Made by a program: the position numbers and the translations under genes. A stretch of DNA of 64,000 nt, from assembly GCF_030247195.1 (NCBI RefSeq), contig NC_080671.1, positions 207,229,456 to 207,293,455 on the forward strand, read 5' to 3'. The notes under the pieces were generated by a model. It saw only the letters and a program-made list of their open reading frames with translations. It did no database searches and had not been told where the DNA came from. Below, piece by piece: positions 1-9,732 of this stretch (position 1 is its first letter; the number at the start of each line of letters is the position of its first letter). Origin of the DNA: Topomyia yanbarensis (taxonomy: Eukaryota > Arthropoda > Insecta > Diptera > Culicidae).

Positions 1-931
1 CCATTTATTAATCCAGACTATGTGCCATTTTAGCAACAAGGCTTGGGGTGACAATTGCGTAAAGAACCATGAAGATTACTCATGCATTGGGATTGTTGAA
101 AACTGTGCCTATGCACAGTGAATCCACTCCATACAAAAGCTGGACAAAACCTCAAAAGTAGTTTAAAATGTTTGAGAATAAGGGTAATTTTGGAGCGCTG
201 AGCTCGATTTTGATTAAATTAGGACGCTAAAATGAAAATTAGACAGCCCAGGGTGGTTCTTTTTTTTTAAATTTCGCAAAAGTTAATTTTATTAACTTCT
301 TAAAACAGATACTTCGTAAGTGAACAGAAACATTATGATTCCCTAGGGTAGTCCTTAGTAACGAGTTCGCTAGGGTGGTTTCAATTTATTGAAATCTGGA
401 GAATAAAAAATGATATAATTTTATACATTTTTTTGTAGATCTTCAGTCCAATCTGAATACCATCGTAGAAAAAATCCTTCCTTCATAGCTCTTTAAGAGA
501 AAATCCTCATGTTCTAATTTATGAACGTATGCGTTTAGAATAGTTATAAAAAATAGTATATCTAAAGGTGTTTGATAGAATGCCTTAAATTTTTGTTTAT
601 GGGTTTATTTATTTATAGTTATCGCCAAAGCTGTTAAAAGATGACAAGTTTATTTGATTTTGATGACGATCTCAAATAATACCCAACTATGCTCTATTCA
701 CAGTTGCTCATACGATGCATATTGCAGCTAAGCCGCTCACTACTTTTCCATTGATTTGCAATTCCAATGATGATATGAATATCTGTTCTTGTGGGTACTG
801 ACTTGACGTTTCGTTCGAAAATATCCTGAGCATACTTTGCACCAATACCTACCAAAGAGATAGGATTCATGGAAAGATATAATAATAGTTGCAGTTAGTT
901 TGCTTCGTTGGCTTCTATTTATCTGATTTTG
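1..931. other. AT-rich intergenic sequence, no gene seen
   Basis: No ORF, tandem array or terminal inverted repeat stands out here. It directly precedes the histone-relic unit that begins near 932. Confidence 0.4.
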
Positions 932-1359
932 AAGTAGAATACTTCTAACGTTTCAATATGGGGTCCCGTTTCAAAAATTTCAGTTGAGAAATTTTCCCAG
1001 GTTTGAAATGCGAATATCTTCCGTTGTACTGGACGAAATCGTAATATTTTTGCACTATCTGATCGGAAATTTGTGCACGTATTTCGTATTAAATTTCGGA
1101 ATTAGTGCGACTACTATAAATAAACCAAAACAAGGATTTTTAGAAAATCCTTCGGAAACAGCGAGGAAAATATGCAATTTGCCAGCATATCCCACACAGA
1201 GCCGTCAAAAAGGAGCATGTAAGCGTTTCATTACATACGGGAATGTTATATATACAGGTCACGCGAGCTTGTTTTGTATCAGTGGGTGCTCGCTTACCAC
1301 ACGAGCAACATGCTCGTCCGGACGGTACAATGAGCGGTATCATGTTTGCGTTCCCTACC

Positions 1360-1603
1360 AAGCGTCATCGCAAGGTTCTTCGTGATAAATTCCAGGGAAT
1401 CACCAAATCCGCCATTCGGCGTCTGGCTCGTCGTGGTGGTGTAAAATGCATTTCCGATTTAATCTACGAATGCTGATGGTGTGCAGGAAAATGTCATCCG
1501 AGATGCCGTGACCTATACTGAACACGCCAAGTGCAAAATCTCAATGAATGTCGTCTATACTCTGAAGCGGCAGGGACGCACTTTGTATGGATTTGGAAGT
1601 TGA
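1360..1603 (+). pseudogene. Histone H4 pseudogene
   Basis: The reading frame matches histone H4 from the KRHRKVLRD segment through the C-terminus: [20 protein letters not shown], then [14 protein letters not shown] and [12 protein letters not shown] in a second frame. The glycine-rich N-terminal tail is replaced by unrelated sequence ([10 protein letters not shown]). A stop and frame break follow LIYE near 1475. The bases after it still encode the last part of H4 and end at a TGA at 1601. Several conserved residues are altered, for example DN to DK. H4 would be a nucleosome core protein, but this copy cannot make it. A TATA-like stretch (TATATATACAGG) lies at about 1246-1258 and a degenerate histone stem-loop follows at 1636. 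Confidence 0.85.
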
Positions 1604-1635
1604 AAAGGTAGAACTCACTTGTATCATTATAAAAA

Positions 1636-1651
1636 GGCCCTTTTCAGAGCC
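1636..1651 (+). terminator. Degenerate histone 3' stem-loop of the H4 relic
   Basis: GGCCCTTTTCAGAGCC differs from the metazoan replication-dependent histone stem-loop by one stem base (a G-to-A change on the 3' arm). It lies 33 bases after the H4-like stop, the expected place for the SLBP/U7-dependent 3' processing signal. Confidence 0.8.
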
Positions 1652-2033
1652 ACCAAACTCATTTCAAAGAATAAGTTTGCATTTTCTGTTTCGTGGACTG
1701 TTTCTCCCTGGAGAGCAATTTGGGTTAAACCCAAAATTATGATTTATTTCAGTACGCAAATTGCAAATATGGTCAGAAAGAAACTGGAGTGAAGTGGAAA
1801 ACATTTTTACTAGGCGCATTCAAAAAAGGTTTCAATTCTCAAACATTTTACCAATGTGCCGTATTACATTACTCTCTTTACCCTGAGTGTTCGATAATCT
1901 CCGTATTGGAAACACAATTTCAATTTTGTTCTTTATCAAAAATATGTGGTCAACCAACGAAGGGGTGGAGCTTCGAAGAACACATATTGAGGACGACACA
2001 AAAAAGGACGAGCTTACATTGTGCTGTAGTCAG

Positions 2034-2071
2034 GTATAAAAACTCAGCATGCTGTTGCTCACGCTCAGTTC
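2034..2071 (+). promoter_or_regulatory. TATA box and initiator of the mini-H2B
   Basis: GTATAAAAACT at 2034-2044 is a strong TATA box. TCAGTTCG at 2066-2073 fits the arthropod initiator TCAGT, about 31 bases downstream, the normal TATA-to-start spacing. The pair is repeated at about 3566-3603 in copy B. It is presumably the original H2B core promoter. Confidence 0.6.
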
Positions 2072-2086
2072 GTTTCCAGCATCAGC

Positions 2087-2218
2087 ATGCAGCAGTTCGT
2101 TTGCAGCATCTCCCGCAAAATTCAAACTGCCGTCCGTTTGCTGCTGTCAGAAGAGTTGGTCAAGCACGCCGTCTCAGATGGCACCAAAACTGTTACCATA
2201 TACACCAGCTCCAAGTAA
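2087..2218 (+). pseudogene. 5'-deleted histone H2B (43-residue mini-H2B ORF)
   Basis: An ATG 20 bases after the predicted initiator opens a 43-codon frame. From residue 10 it reads as the H2B C-terminus: [11 protein letters not shown], then [13 protein letters not shown] and YTSSK, followed by TAA. The N-terminal tail and most of the histone fold (helices alpha1 and alpha2) are missing, so the promoter and leader are joined directly to the last part of the gene. Only alpha3 and the alphaC helix remain, so it cannot pair with H2A in the usual way. Promoter, short ORF and a perfect 3' stem-loop (2243-2258) are all intact, which makes expression conceivable. Most likely it is a deletion pseudogene. 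Confidence 0.8.
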
Positions 2219-2242
2219 ATTTCGAACACTGCCCAAACAAAA

Positions 2243-2258
2243 GGCCCTTTTCAGGGCC
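2243..2258 (+). terminator. Histone 3' stem-loop (perfect) after mini-H2B
   Basis: GGCCCTTTTCAGGGCC is a perfect 6-bp stem with a TTTC loop, matching the replication-dependent histone consensus. It lies 25 bases after the H2B stop. A purine-rich stretch (ACAAAGAATGAAA, about 2271-2283) sits downstream like a U7 histone downstream element. Confidence 0.9.
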
Positions 2259-2946
2259 ATCAATTTATCGACAAAGAATGAAATTGAAGTTTTGTTATTA
2301 CAAGCATCATAAAGTGGCTTGTCAAGAGCGTTGGATGGTAAGTGAGCCACTTGTGAACAATACCGAATACCGTCGCTTTCACGTAGAATGGCACAAAATC
2401 AAAAGTTATTTGTGATTTATAAACAGTTTAGTGTAATGATTCAATTGACAAAAATCGAACGTTTTCTAACATTTCGATATAAGTGCTCCGTTTCAAAATT
2501 TTCGGCCAGAATGCTGCCTGTTTTTTCAAACGTGAAAGTCTGCTGTTGTATTGAATGAAAACCTTCGATTTTTGCGCTGATTGGAAATAGTTGTGACTAA
2601 ATCTGTAGAATGTACAATTACTGAAAATAACGGATTTTGTGAAAGCTGTGGTTGGTCCGTACAATTCAATTCCAAGCGAGCCAGACTAGTTTTCGTTGGA
2701 AGATCCACCTCTGACAATAGAAGTAAACTTTTATTTTGAATTCAACTACAACTTCTTGAAAACAGCACAGCTAAAAAACTTTTGGGAAAAACGCGCAAGC
2801 CTAAATTTTCCACTATAATGGAAACTGCCTGTGCCCCCACCGCACAGCATCATCAAGATTGATAGTAATTCAAGCCGGGAGGAAAGAGGTTGTAAGGCAA
2901 TGGAAAACGAAAATTTCATTTATATCTTACTGGAATATAATTGGCT

Positions 2947-3176
2947 GGTCCTGAAAAGAACTTGTTGGTTTGTGGTTTATTTTGGGTCACAATTTAGGCC
3001 TGCTCGATTGCTGATAGCTGTGAATTTCTCACAGGGCGACTGTTTCTGTTCAGTAGTGATGAGGCTTCCTAACGCCAACCGTGACTGGGGCACTTTTACA
3101 CGGCCTTCGTTGCTTACTGCTTGCGGGGAGGCTTTCCTCCGGTGGACTTACGAGCGGTCTGTTTGGTACGGGCCAT
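2947..3176 (-). pseudogene. Histone H3 pseudogene, truncated
   Basis: Read on the minus strand from an ATG at 3176, the sequence encodes the H3 tail MARTKQTARKSTGGKPPRKQ, then a stop where L is expected. Further H3 pieces continue in shifted frames (KSAPVTVGVRKPH, then TVALREI and YQQSS). The gene stops matching H3 near residue 60. It runs into a degenerate histone stem-loop at 2947-2962 (minus strand AGTTCTTTTCAGGACC), so most of the histone fold is deleted. It faces the mini-H2B at 2087, the convergent arrangement seen in many insect histone repeats. Confidence 0.88.
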
Positions 3177-3619
3177 TTATCAACAAAGAATCGAATTGAA
3201 ATTTTGTTATTACAAGCATCCGAAAGTAGCTTGCCAAGAGCGTTCGATGGCAAGTGAGCTGCTTGTGAACAATATCGTAGATTTCACGTAGAATGACACA
3301 AAAGAAAAAGTTATCATTTGTGTGTTTGTTTACAGTTTCGCCTAGTAAGCATTCAAAAAAGGTTTCAATTCTCAAACATTTTACCAAGGTGCCGTATTAC
3401 ATTACTCTTTTTACCCTGAATGTTCGATAACTTCCGTATTGGAAACACAATTTCAATTTTGTTCTTTATCAAAAATATGTGGTCGACCAACGAAGGGGTG
3501 GAGCTACGAATAACACATATTGAGGACAACACAAAAAAGGACGAGCTTACATTGTGCTGTAGTCAGGTATAAAAACTCAGCATGCTGTTGCTCACGCTCA
3601 GTTCGTTTCAAGCATCAGC

Positions 3620-3803
3620 ATGCAGCAGTTCGTTTGCAGCATCTCCCGCAAAATTCACACCGCTGTCCGTTTGCTGCTGTCAGAAGAGTTGGCCAAGCAC
3701 GCCGTCTTCGATGGCACCAAAACTGTTACCATATACACCAGCACCAAAGCACGCCGTCTTCGATGGCACCAAAACTGTTACCATATACACCAGCACCAAG
3801 TAA
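3620..3803 (+). pseudogene. 5'-deleted H2B relic with internal 52-bp duplication
   Basis: Same deletion structure as the ORF at 2087: an ATG, nine non-H2B residues, then [11 protein letters not shown] and [11 protein letters not shown] 52-bp segment (3697-3748) is repeated at 3749-3800. Because 52 is not a multiple of three, the frame shifts after the first YTSTK and runs on past the normal stop to about 3964. The normal TAA still follows the second copy in its original frame. A perfect stem-loop (GGCCCTTTTCAGGGCC) follows at 3828-3843. Confidence 0.85.
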
Positions 3804-3827
3804 ATTTCGAACACTGCCCAAACAAAA

Positions 3828-3843
3828 GGCCCTTTTCAGGGCC
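3828..3843 (+). terminator. Histone 3' stem-loop (perfect), copy B
   Basis: GGCCCTTTTCAGGGCC, identical to the one at 2243 and at the same spacing after the H2B stop. Confidence 0.9.
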
Positions 3844-4520
3844 ATCAATTTATCGACAAAGAATGAAATTGAAGTTTTGTTATTACAAGCATCAGAAAGT
3901 GGCTTGTCAAGAGCGTTGGATTGTAGGTGAGCCACGTGTGAACAATATCGTCGCTTTCAAGTAGAATGGCACAAAATAAAAAAAGTTATTTGTGTGATTT
4001 GTAGACAGGTTAGTGTAATGATTCAATTTACAAAAATCGAACGTTTCGATATAGGTGCTCCGTTTCAAAATTTTCGGCCAGAATGTTGCCTGTTTTTCTA
4101 AAAGTGAAAATCTGCTGTTGTACTGAATGAAAACCTTCGATTTTTGCGCTGATTGGAAATAGTTGTGACTAGTTGTGTAGAATGTAAAATTACTGAAAAT
4201 AACAGATTTTGTGAAAGCAGTGGTTGGTCCGTACAATTCGATTCCAAGCGAGCCAGACTAGTTTTCGTTGGAAGGTCCATCTCTGACAATAGAAATAAAC
4301 TATTTTATTTTGAATTCAACTACAACTTCCTTGAAAACAGCACAGCTAAAATCTTTTGGGAAAAACGCGCAAACCTAAATTTTCCACTATAATAAAAACT
4401 AGTGCCCCCGCCGCACAGCATCATCAAGATTGATAGTAATTCAAGCCGGGAGGATAGGGGGAAGTAGGTTGTAAGGCAATTGAAAATTTCATTTATAATA
4501 ATAATACTTTATAATTAGCT

Positions 4521-4751
4521 GGTCCTGAAAAGAACTTGTTGGTTTGTGGTTTATTTTGGGTCACAATTTAGGCCCGCTCGATTTTTGATAGCTGTAAATT
4601 TTTCGCAGGGCGATAGTTTCTGTTCGGTAGCGACGAGGCTTCTTAACGCCAATCGTGACTGGGGCACTCTTACACTGCCTTCATTGCCAACTGCTTGCGG
4701 GGAGCCTTTCTTCCGGTGGACTTACGAGCGGTTTTTTTTGGTACAGGCCAT
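4521..4751 (-). pseudogene. Histone H3 pseudogene, truncated, copy B
   Basis: The start codon is at 4751 on the minus strand. The H3 N-terminal tail follows with frameshifts, and homology again ends near residue 60. The degenerate stem-loop is at 4521-4536. It parallels the copy at 2947-3176, so the internal H3 deletion predates the block duplication. Confidence 0.82.
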
Positions 4752-4915
4752 GTAGCGAAAAATGCTGATCTGCTACTTCTCTGATGCTGGTAGTAGGACG
4801 ACGGTCAAACGCTCGTTTTCGTGCCTTCATTCATAAAAGTTCAACAATATTTTCAAAGAATGTTGCAAATTGTCAACTTGATAATTCCAAAAATACTCCA
4901 AATAAACTATGAATG

Positions 4916-5247
4916 TGTATCGATTTTGTTGGCTATTTTCGGCAAATTTGAGACTAAGAGAAACGAAAGCAATGAAATTGAAAGACGGATAGGTATTCTA
5001 GAGCGAATCAGTTATAAACTTAGAACGGAAAACGGCCTAGGGTGCAACGCCCAACTCCTACTCTGCATAAGGCAAAGAATTCTTCACATTTTCCTTTCGA
5101 TCATGCCCATATGAGCCTGCCTAGTTCTAGTTTTCCGTTCTAAGTTTATAACTGATTCGCTCTAGAATACCTATCCGTCTTTCAATTTCATTGCTTTCGT
5201 TTCTCTTAGTCTCAAATTTGCCGAAAATAGCCAACAAAATCGATACA
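4916..5247. repeat. Perfect inverted repeat, 118-bp arms, 96-bp spacer
   Basis: Bases 4916-5033 and 5130-5247 are exact reverse complements as far as I can read, from TGTATCGATTTTGTTGG to TTAGAACGGAAAAC. The spacer is 5034-5129. No target duplication is obvious. A transcript would fold into a 118-bp duplex, a possible endo-siRNA source. Perfect arms imply recent formation or gene conversion. Confidence 0.93.
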
Positions 5248-5571
5248 GTAGAACCTTGCGGCAATTAAAACATTAAATTAAAAATTTACCGGTCTAAAGT
5301 GTATTCTACTTCACTCCGGTTGTGTCTCTGACATTACCCACCCATCTTTTTTCTATACTGCAGATAACTGAAAATGTAGAAACACGAGTCATAGTTGCAA
5401 GACGGTTAAGGCATACCTATATTTGTATCAAAGAAATCGCCCCAAACCCTGAATTTACAAGCAGCGTTCAGAAAAAGAAATCCACTGGTGAATAATAATG
5501 CAAAACTTCATGAAATTAAAAAATACCATGCGTCTCCACGAAAAAACTAATTTTACAAATTTTCAAATATC

Positions 5572-6806
5572 AACTTTTGGCGCAGCTGCGCAGTTAGTCT
5601 TCACATCCCGCCCTGAGCAGAAGCAAAAAATCGTCCCGCGCAAGTGAAACATTCAATTCTACCTAAAAATCAATCGGTGCCTATCGCACAAGCAGTCCAT
5701 ATAACAATAGCCTATACCTACTGTGCGATTTAGTGATGAGTGTCGATGCCCAGCAAAAAGCAACCCAGCTGCGGTCGAACTGTGTTGCAGTTGATTTTTC
5801 GAAATGCCCCATTCGGGAAGTGGAACAGTTATTAAAAGTGCAGATGGAACTGAATCTGGCTGAAGTGAAAACCCTACAAATGCATCATATCAAACATTGC
5901 GTGCTGATTTCGTTCAAGAACATTAACCAAGCTGAGTCATTCGCCTCGCGAAACAACATGCAGCACACCGCCGAATGCGGCAATGTTAAATATAGCATTC
6001 CCGTATACATCGAGAACGGCGCTGTAGAAGTTCGTGTCCATGATTTGGCAACGTGTACCCCTGACAGCGTGATTAAAAAATGCTTGCAAAAATACGGAGA
6101 AGTAGACTCCGTTACCCACGATACATGGAGGAATTTTTTCCCGGGCATCCCTAACGGTGTTCGTGTGGTGAGAATGCGAGTGACCAAGCCAATTCCCTCA
6201 TACATATCCGTCACAGCGTTAGGAAGTGACGATGTTCTCATTCATCAGACATCACTAGTCACGTACCCAGGGCAAATTCCTACGTGCCAGTTCTGCACGA
6301 AGAAGCTGCACCTCGGAAAACCTTGCGTAGAAACTGTTAAGGAAAACTTAACCAATCCAACTGAAATCAGCCCAGAACCATCTTACGCTAAACCACTAAC
6401 AGCTGCAAAACCAACATCTCCAGATCAAGCAGCAACAACCAGCAGCAACAACAACGAAACGAATGCCGAAAAATACGAACATACAATAACGCCCGATAAG
6501 AGTAAGACACAAACTGGAACATCTGACCGCGAGCAGCAGGAAAGTAGTACGGATGAGTACATGGACATGCACGACAACGCGAAAGAAGACAAACGGATCG
6601 AACCTCAAACTGCAGTGGACAACACTGGCAATATTTCGCCTCCTAGAAAAAGGATCTCAACACGCAGCAGAAAGCTGCGCCTGAACGAGACAAAAAATTT
6701 AACTTAGTTTTTTTTAAATTATTGTAAAAAACGAACAATCGGCCTCGTCGAGCTACCGCATTTGGGCCTAAATAAATTTAATAATTATAAAAAAACTTTT
6801 GGCGCA
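5572..6806 (+). mobile_element. Half-LINE: ORF1-only retroposon with 13-bp TSD
   Basis: AACTTTTGGCGCA flanks the insertion at 5572-5584 and 6794-6806, a 13-bp target-site duplication. Between them are a 5' leader (5585-5735), one intact ORF, and a short 3' UTR ending in an A/T-rich tail (TAAATAAATTTAATAATTATAAA). There is no endonuclease or reverse transcriptase. The 3' end, with ATTTGGGCCTAAATAAAT, looks like the 3' end of a mosquito non-LTR element. The layout is like HAL1 elements, which are LINE derivatives carrying only ORF1. A parental LINE must supply ORF2. Confidence 0.8.
5736..6707 (+). CDS. Non-LTR retrotransposon ORF1 (gag-like) protein, 323 aa
   Basis: This is the only clean long ORF in the window. 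I chose the ATG at 5736; an in-frame GTG precedes it at 5733. Residues 1-90 are a compact region without motifs I can name. Residues about 95-190 resemble the RRM-like domain of insect LINE ORF1 proteins (VEVRVHDLATCTPDSVIKKC, then GEVDSV and GVRVVRMRVTKPIPSYI). A degenerate zinc knuckle, CQFCTKKLHLGKPC, follows. The last third (residues 205-323) is low complexity, rich in T, S, Q, N and E, and ends in a basic stretch (RKRISTRSRKLRLN). Such proteins bind element RNA and form the retrotransposition particle. The exact clade is not certain. Confidence 0.72.
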   Translation: MSVDAQQKATQLRSNCVAVDFSKCPIREVEQLLKVQMELNLAEVKTLQMHHIKHCVLISFKNINQAESFASRNNMQHTAECGNVKYSIPVYIENGAVEVRVHDLATCTPDSVIKKCLQKYGEVDSVTHDTWRNFFPGIPNGVRVVRMRVTKPIPSYISVTALGSDDVLIHQTSLVTYPGQIPTCQFCTKKLHLGKPCVETVKENLTNPTEISPEPSYAKPLTAAKPTSPDQAATTSSNNNETNAEKYEHTITPDKSKTQTGTSDREQQESSTDEYMDMHDNAKEDKRIEPQTAVDNTGNISPPRKRISTRSRKLRLNETKNLT

Positions 6807-7753
6807 AAACGGCGCAAGATGACACTATGATTTTTGAAAACTTGATAAAATTATACGTCAGTTATACTAGATGAGATCTTTCAACACGCTTTTTCCGATA
6901 AAGAGATGACACTCTGAATGTAAAGAAGTCCGCGTTAAACAACTTAGTTATATTGATTTTATTGGTAACTTTTTAAATACTCATTATTTCTCAAATCGAA
7001 ATACACCATTACATTGAGATTATTTTCTATTATAAACGTGTTGTTAAATTATCATTGTAGTACCTATTAAAGCGAGATGAATTAGAATGAACAAAAACTT
7101 TTTCTCTCTCAAATTCATGCAGATTTTCAAGACCTTGTACGGCTCAAAAAAATGTAGCACTTATATTTTTCAATCGATTGACTCAAAAAATTGGCGAATG
7201 TAGCTTTAGGTAAGGTACATTCAGGAAAAAAAGTATGAAAATCGACAATAAACTGTGCTATGGTGGGGAGAATCCATACCGTTTACCAACAGTGCCCGAG
7301 GAATCATTCTTATAGCAATACTACCCAATCAGAAGGACGTAACAAAATTATATCAACTGGAGTTATTTATTTCAAAGAATATTTTGTAACAAAACTTGTT
7401 ATAAATCTGACTGGTTAGTTGTTAAAATAACAAAAAACATAACAAAATAATCAGTAGTGGTGATCAAATTGAAACAGATTTTGATACAGTTTTATCAGAA
7501 TTGTTTCCAAATGGGTTATAATCAATCGAGTAGAAATCTGAAATATAATTCGTTGCAGGAAAAAGCTGCTTTTCATAATTTGGAATGCTAATTAAAGAAT
7601 AAAATATTATTCATTTGAATTAATTTATTTTCTCTTTGGTTTGGTTTTCATTCCTTACGAATTAATCCATGATTTTGCGATATACAAAGCATATGTAGTT
7701 CAACTGCTGTTTATTTAACGTTCTAATCTCCAGTATTTTTCGTTTGAGTCATT
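6807..7753. other. AT-rich spacer, no gene seen
   Basis: About 950 bases without a supported ORF or repeat. It lies between the half-LINE and the last exon of the minus-strand BEN-like gene and may include that gene's 3' UTR. Confidence 0.4.
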
Positions 7754-8221
7754 TCATTTCTTTCCATAATATGCCAGGATTCGTCTCATAATGCTTGAAG
7801 ATTCGTTGGCCCAAATATTTGCTGCAGCCGGTGAGTCTCCCCGATAAATGCGGTTTTCCAACAAACGATCTGAATAAAAAAACAAATACATAATCATGCA
7901 TGCATACATTATAAATCAAGGTTACCTCGTATATATTTCACTTTTTCCGGTTCCAGTGGAACACGTTTTACAGTGTTAGTTGGAAGTTCGACCGAAGGAT
8001 TATTTACCGTCAGACGTCGTGGTCTTCCAAGTGGATCGTTAGAAGTTCTTCCACTTACCGTTCGGTTCACGTAGCCGCTTGGCCACAACTCTTCCATCAA
8101 TAGCCAAACAAATGTGTTATCACTTTTAATTCCTTGATCAGAAAAGACAATGAGTTGCTCGCGACTCGGGTATCCTTCTACCTCAGTAAAAATCTCTTTA
8201 CGAGGGTCCCCAAACACCTTA

Positions 8222-8562
8222 CACGCAGAAAAAAGATTTGTAGGTTCAATAAAAATATGGATTAAATTCAATAAATAAAATTGTTGGTCGGGAGACAATA
8301 AAATTATTTATTGAATTCAATAAAATTTATTTATTGTTTCAATAAAAAAGTTTATTGTTTTGCTTTCTAATAATTTTTTTTATTGAAAATAAAATAAAAT
8401 TATTAAAATTAAAAATGGTTTTATTGAAAGCAAAAATACATTGCTTTTCTAATAAAAAAATATTGTGAAATTAATAATTTTGTTGGTTAAAGTGATAAAC
8501 AATAATTGATGGAATTCAATAACACATATTTTTGGTTTAAATATGATAAATTTTTCTGCGTG
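8222..8562. mobile_element. MITE with TA duplication, TIR CACGCAGAAAAA
   Basis: TA (8220-8221 and 8563-8564) flanks a 341-bp AT-rich element with ends CACGCAGAAAAA and TTTTTCTGCGTG. The interior repeats TTATTGAATTCAATAA-like words. TA duplications suggest a Tc1/mariner-type transposase. It interrupts a coding exon, and its removal leaves the codons in frame (ACA TTG AAC TCT AAG GTG). Relatives lie near 15410-15735 and 19255-19560. Confidence 0.85.
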
Positions 8563-8696
8563 TAGAGTTCAATGTATCCGTCAATTTAAAACATCTGTTT
8601 GTTGCTTCGCGCAACGCTTGCTTCAGTCGCTGAATTTGTTTTTTCATCGTGAAATTATCACTCTGCAACTTCTCGATAGCCGATTGTTGTCCGCAT

Positions 8697-9527
8697 CAGG
8701 GTTGCCAAAATTAAATCTGTATTTTTATCCTAAAAAATCTTTTCATCTGTGTTTACTCTTCGAAAAATCTGTGTCGATATCTGTATCGAATCAGTTGAGT
8801 CGTTTAACTTTTTGCTGGATTATCTATCGAAGATATTAATTCCTGTTGTTTAAATCAGTCAAGCAAGGACCTGTTTACATTTTCGTAAAAAAACACTACA
8901 AATCGTTCTGATATTTTACATCCAGAAACTTGAACTTTACCGATGTGCAAAATTGAAAAATAATTTTCTTCTTCATTTAATGACTTTTGTTGATATATAA
9001 TGTTATATACATTAAGTCGACCAATGTAGCTGTCATATTTTCGGACAAAGAATTAAGACTTAACAAAGTTACAGAGTGTTTCTGGAAGTAGGCTTCAGCC
9101 AGGCGTTTGCTGGGTGCTAGCATGTACTACAAACCTTTACCTTTCAGAAAGAGCGACTACTCTCGAATGTGAAGATATATTTTGATTAGGCTGTGCACGC
9201 AGATGAAGTAGACATAAATAATGACTTACTGTGAGCCGTGTGAAGCAATGTTTGTAAACACGGCTCACAGTAAAAGTCATTTTTAAGTCGACTTCGTCAG
9301 CGTGCACAGATTAATATAGAGGGCTAAGCTGAGAGAGACAAAGAGGAAGTATTACTGAAACTGTAAAAAATATTTCTAAAAATAGTTTTTGTAACATCAT
9401 TTCTCAAAAATCTGTATATCTGTACATACACGCAAAAATCTGTATATCTGCACATACAGATTCTTGGTCTGAAAATGGCTGAAAAATCTGTATAAATACA
9501 GATTATTCTGTATTTTTGGTAACCCTG
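8697..9527. mobile_element. Non-autonomous hAT element, 831 bp, TSD GTCCGCAT
   Basis: An 8-bp duplication GTCCGCAT (8689-8696 and 9528-9535) flanks ends CAGGGTTGCCAAAA and TTTTTGGTAACCCTG, typical of hAT transposons. The interior has repeated AAAATCTGTATAT-like words and no transposase. It sits in the largest exon of the BEN-like gene and hosts a hairpin element at 9191-9309. Confidence 0.88.
9191..9309. mobile_element. Hairpin MITE nested in the hAT element
   Basis: The ends CTGTGCACGC and GCGTGCACAG begin long imperfect arms: AGATGAAGTAGAC with GTCGACTTCGTC, and CTTACTGTGAGCCGTGT with ACACGGCTCACAGTAA. The whole 119-bp element folds on itself. ATTA occurs on both sides, a possible short target duplication. 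Confidence 0.7.
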
Positions 9528-9716
9528 GTCCGCATGTGCACTCTGAAAAAATTGTTCATTTAAAAAGATGGGTGGGTAATGTCTGCGACATAACCGGAGA
9601 GATGTAGAATACATAAGGAACACGTTCTTTAAATATTTTGATACTCATTGGAATTTTCGGACAAAAGGTGATTTGGGCGAGGAATATTTCAAATTATTCT
9701 TTACAAAAATGATGGT

Positions 9717-9732
9717 GGTCCTGAAAAGGACC
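9717..9732 (-). terminator. Orphan histone 3' stem-loop
   Basis: The minus strand reads GGTCCTTTTCAGGACC, a perfect 6-bp stem with TTTC loop. I cannot recognise a histone coding region directly upstream of it (9733-10050, minus strand). The copy in unit 2 (32659-32674) has a changed loop base. Confidence 0.8.

Larger units (their letters stand above)
1816..3348. repeat. H2B-H3 relic block, tandem copy A
   Basis: A block starting with GCATTCAAAAAAGGTTTCAA recurs at 3349, so 1816-3348 and 3349-4751 are tandem copies. Each holds a truncated H2B on the plus strand and a truncated H3 on the minus strand, both with stem-loops. Copy A has an extra tail (3177-3348) that repeats the region just downstream of H2B. 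Confidence 0.75.
3349..4751. repeat. H2B-H3 relic block, tandem copy B
   Basis: Second tandem copy of the block at 1816, with the same order: TATA and initiator, H2B relic, stem-loop, spacer, then convergent stem-loop and H3 relic. It carries its own small lesions, including a 52-bp internal duplication inside H2B. Confidence 0.75.
932..5352 (-). repeat. Histone-relic repeat unit, copy 3 (inverted, diverged)
   Basis: This is a diverged, inverted relative of the units at 9561-13720 and 32502-35662. Its left end (935-975, with GGGGTCCCGTTTCAAAA) matches the reverse complement of the right end of those units. Its right end (5299-5350, CGGTTGTGTC then GACATTACCCACCCATC) matches the reverse complement of their left end. 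The internal block around 1190-1220, with CACAGAGCCGTCAAAA, is also shared (13440-13460, reverse complement). It carries broken H4, H2B and H3 genes. Whether the unit moved as one element or spread by segmental duplication is not settled by the sequence. Confidence 0.65.
7754..9542 (-). pseudogene. BEN-like gene, last two exons, interrupted by two transposons
   Basis: The last exon (7754-7869) ends in TGA and encodes RLLENRIYRGDSPAAANIW, then SIMRRILAYYGKK. The preceding exon starts at 9542 after TTTTTTCAG and ends at 7926 before GTAAC, with matching splice phase. It encodes a coiled coil (QQSAIEKLQ, MKKQIQRLKQALREAT), then VFGDPRKEIF, WLLMEELWPSGYVNRTVSG and LEPEKVKYIR. This resembles a BEN domain, a DNA- or chromatin-binding module, with an L-P/E-x-K-V/L motif. 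The exon is cut by an hAT element (8697-9527) and a TA-flanked MITE (8222-8562). Removing each with one copy of its target duplication restores an open frame. The gene identity is inference; the exon structure is well supported. Confidence 0.65.

Noticed and set aside
984..1385. 133-residue plus-strand ORF before the H4 relic
   Set aside because: It spans diverged upstream sequence shared inversely with the H3 upstream region of unit 1, including promoter-like DNA, and shows no protein character.
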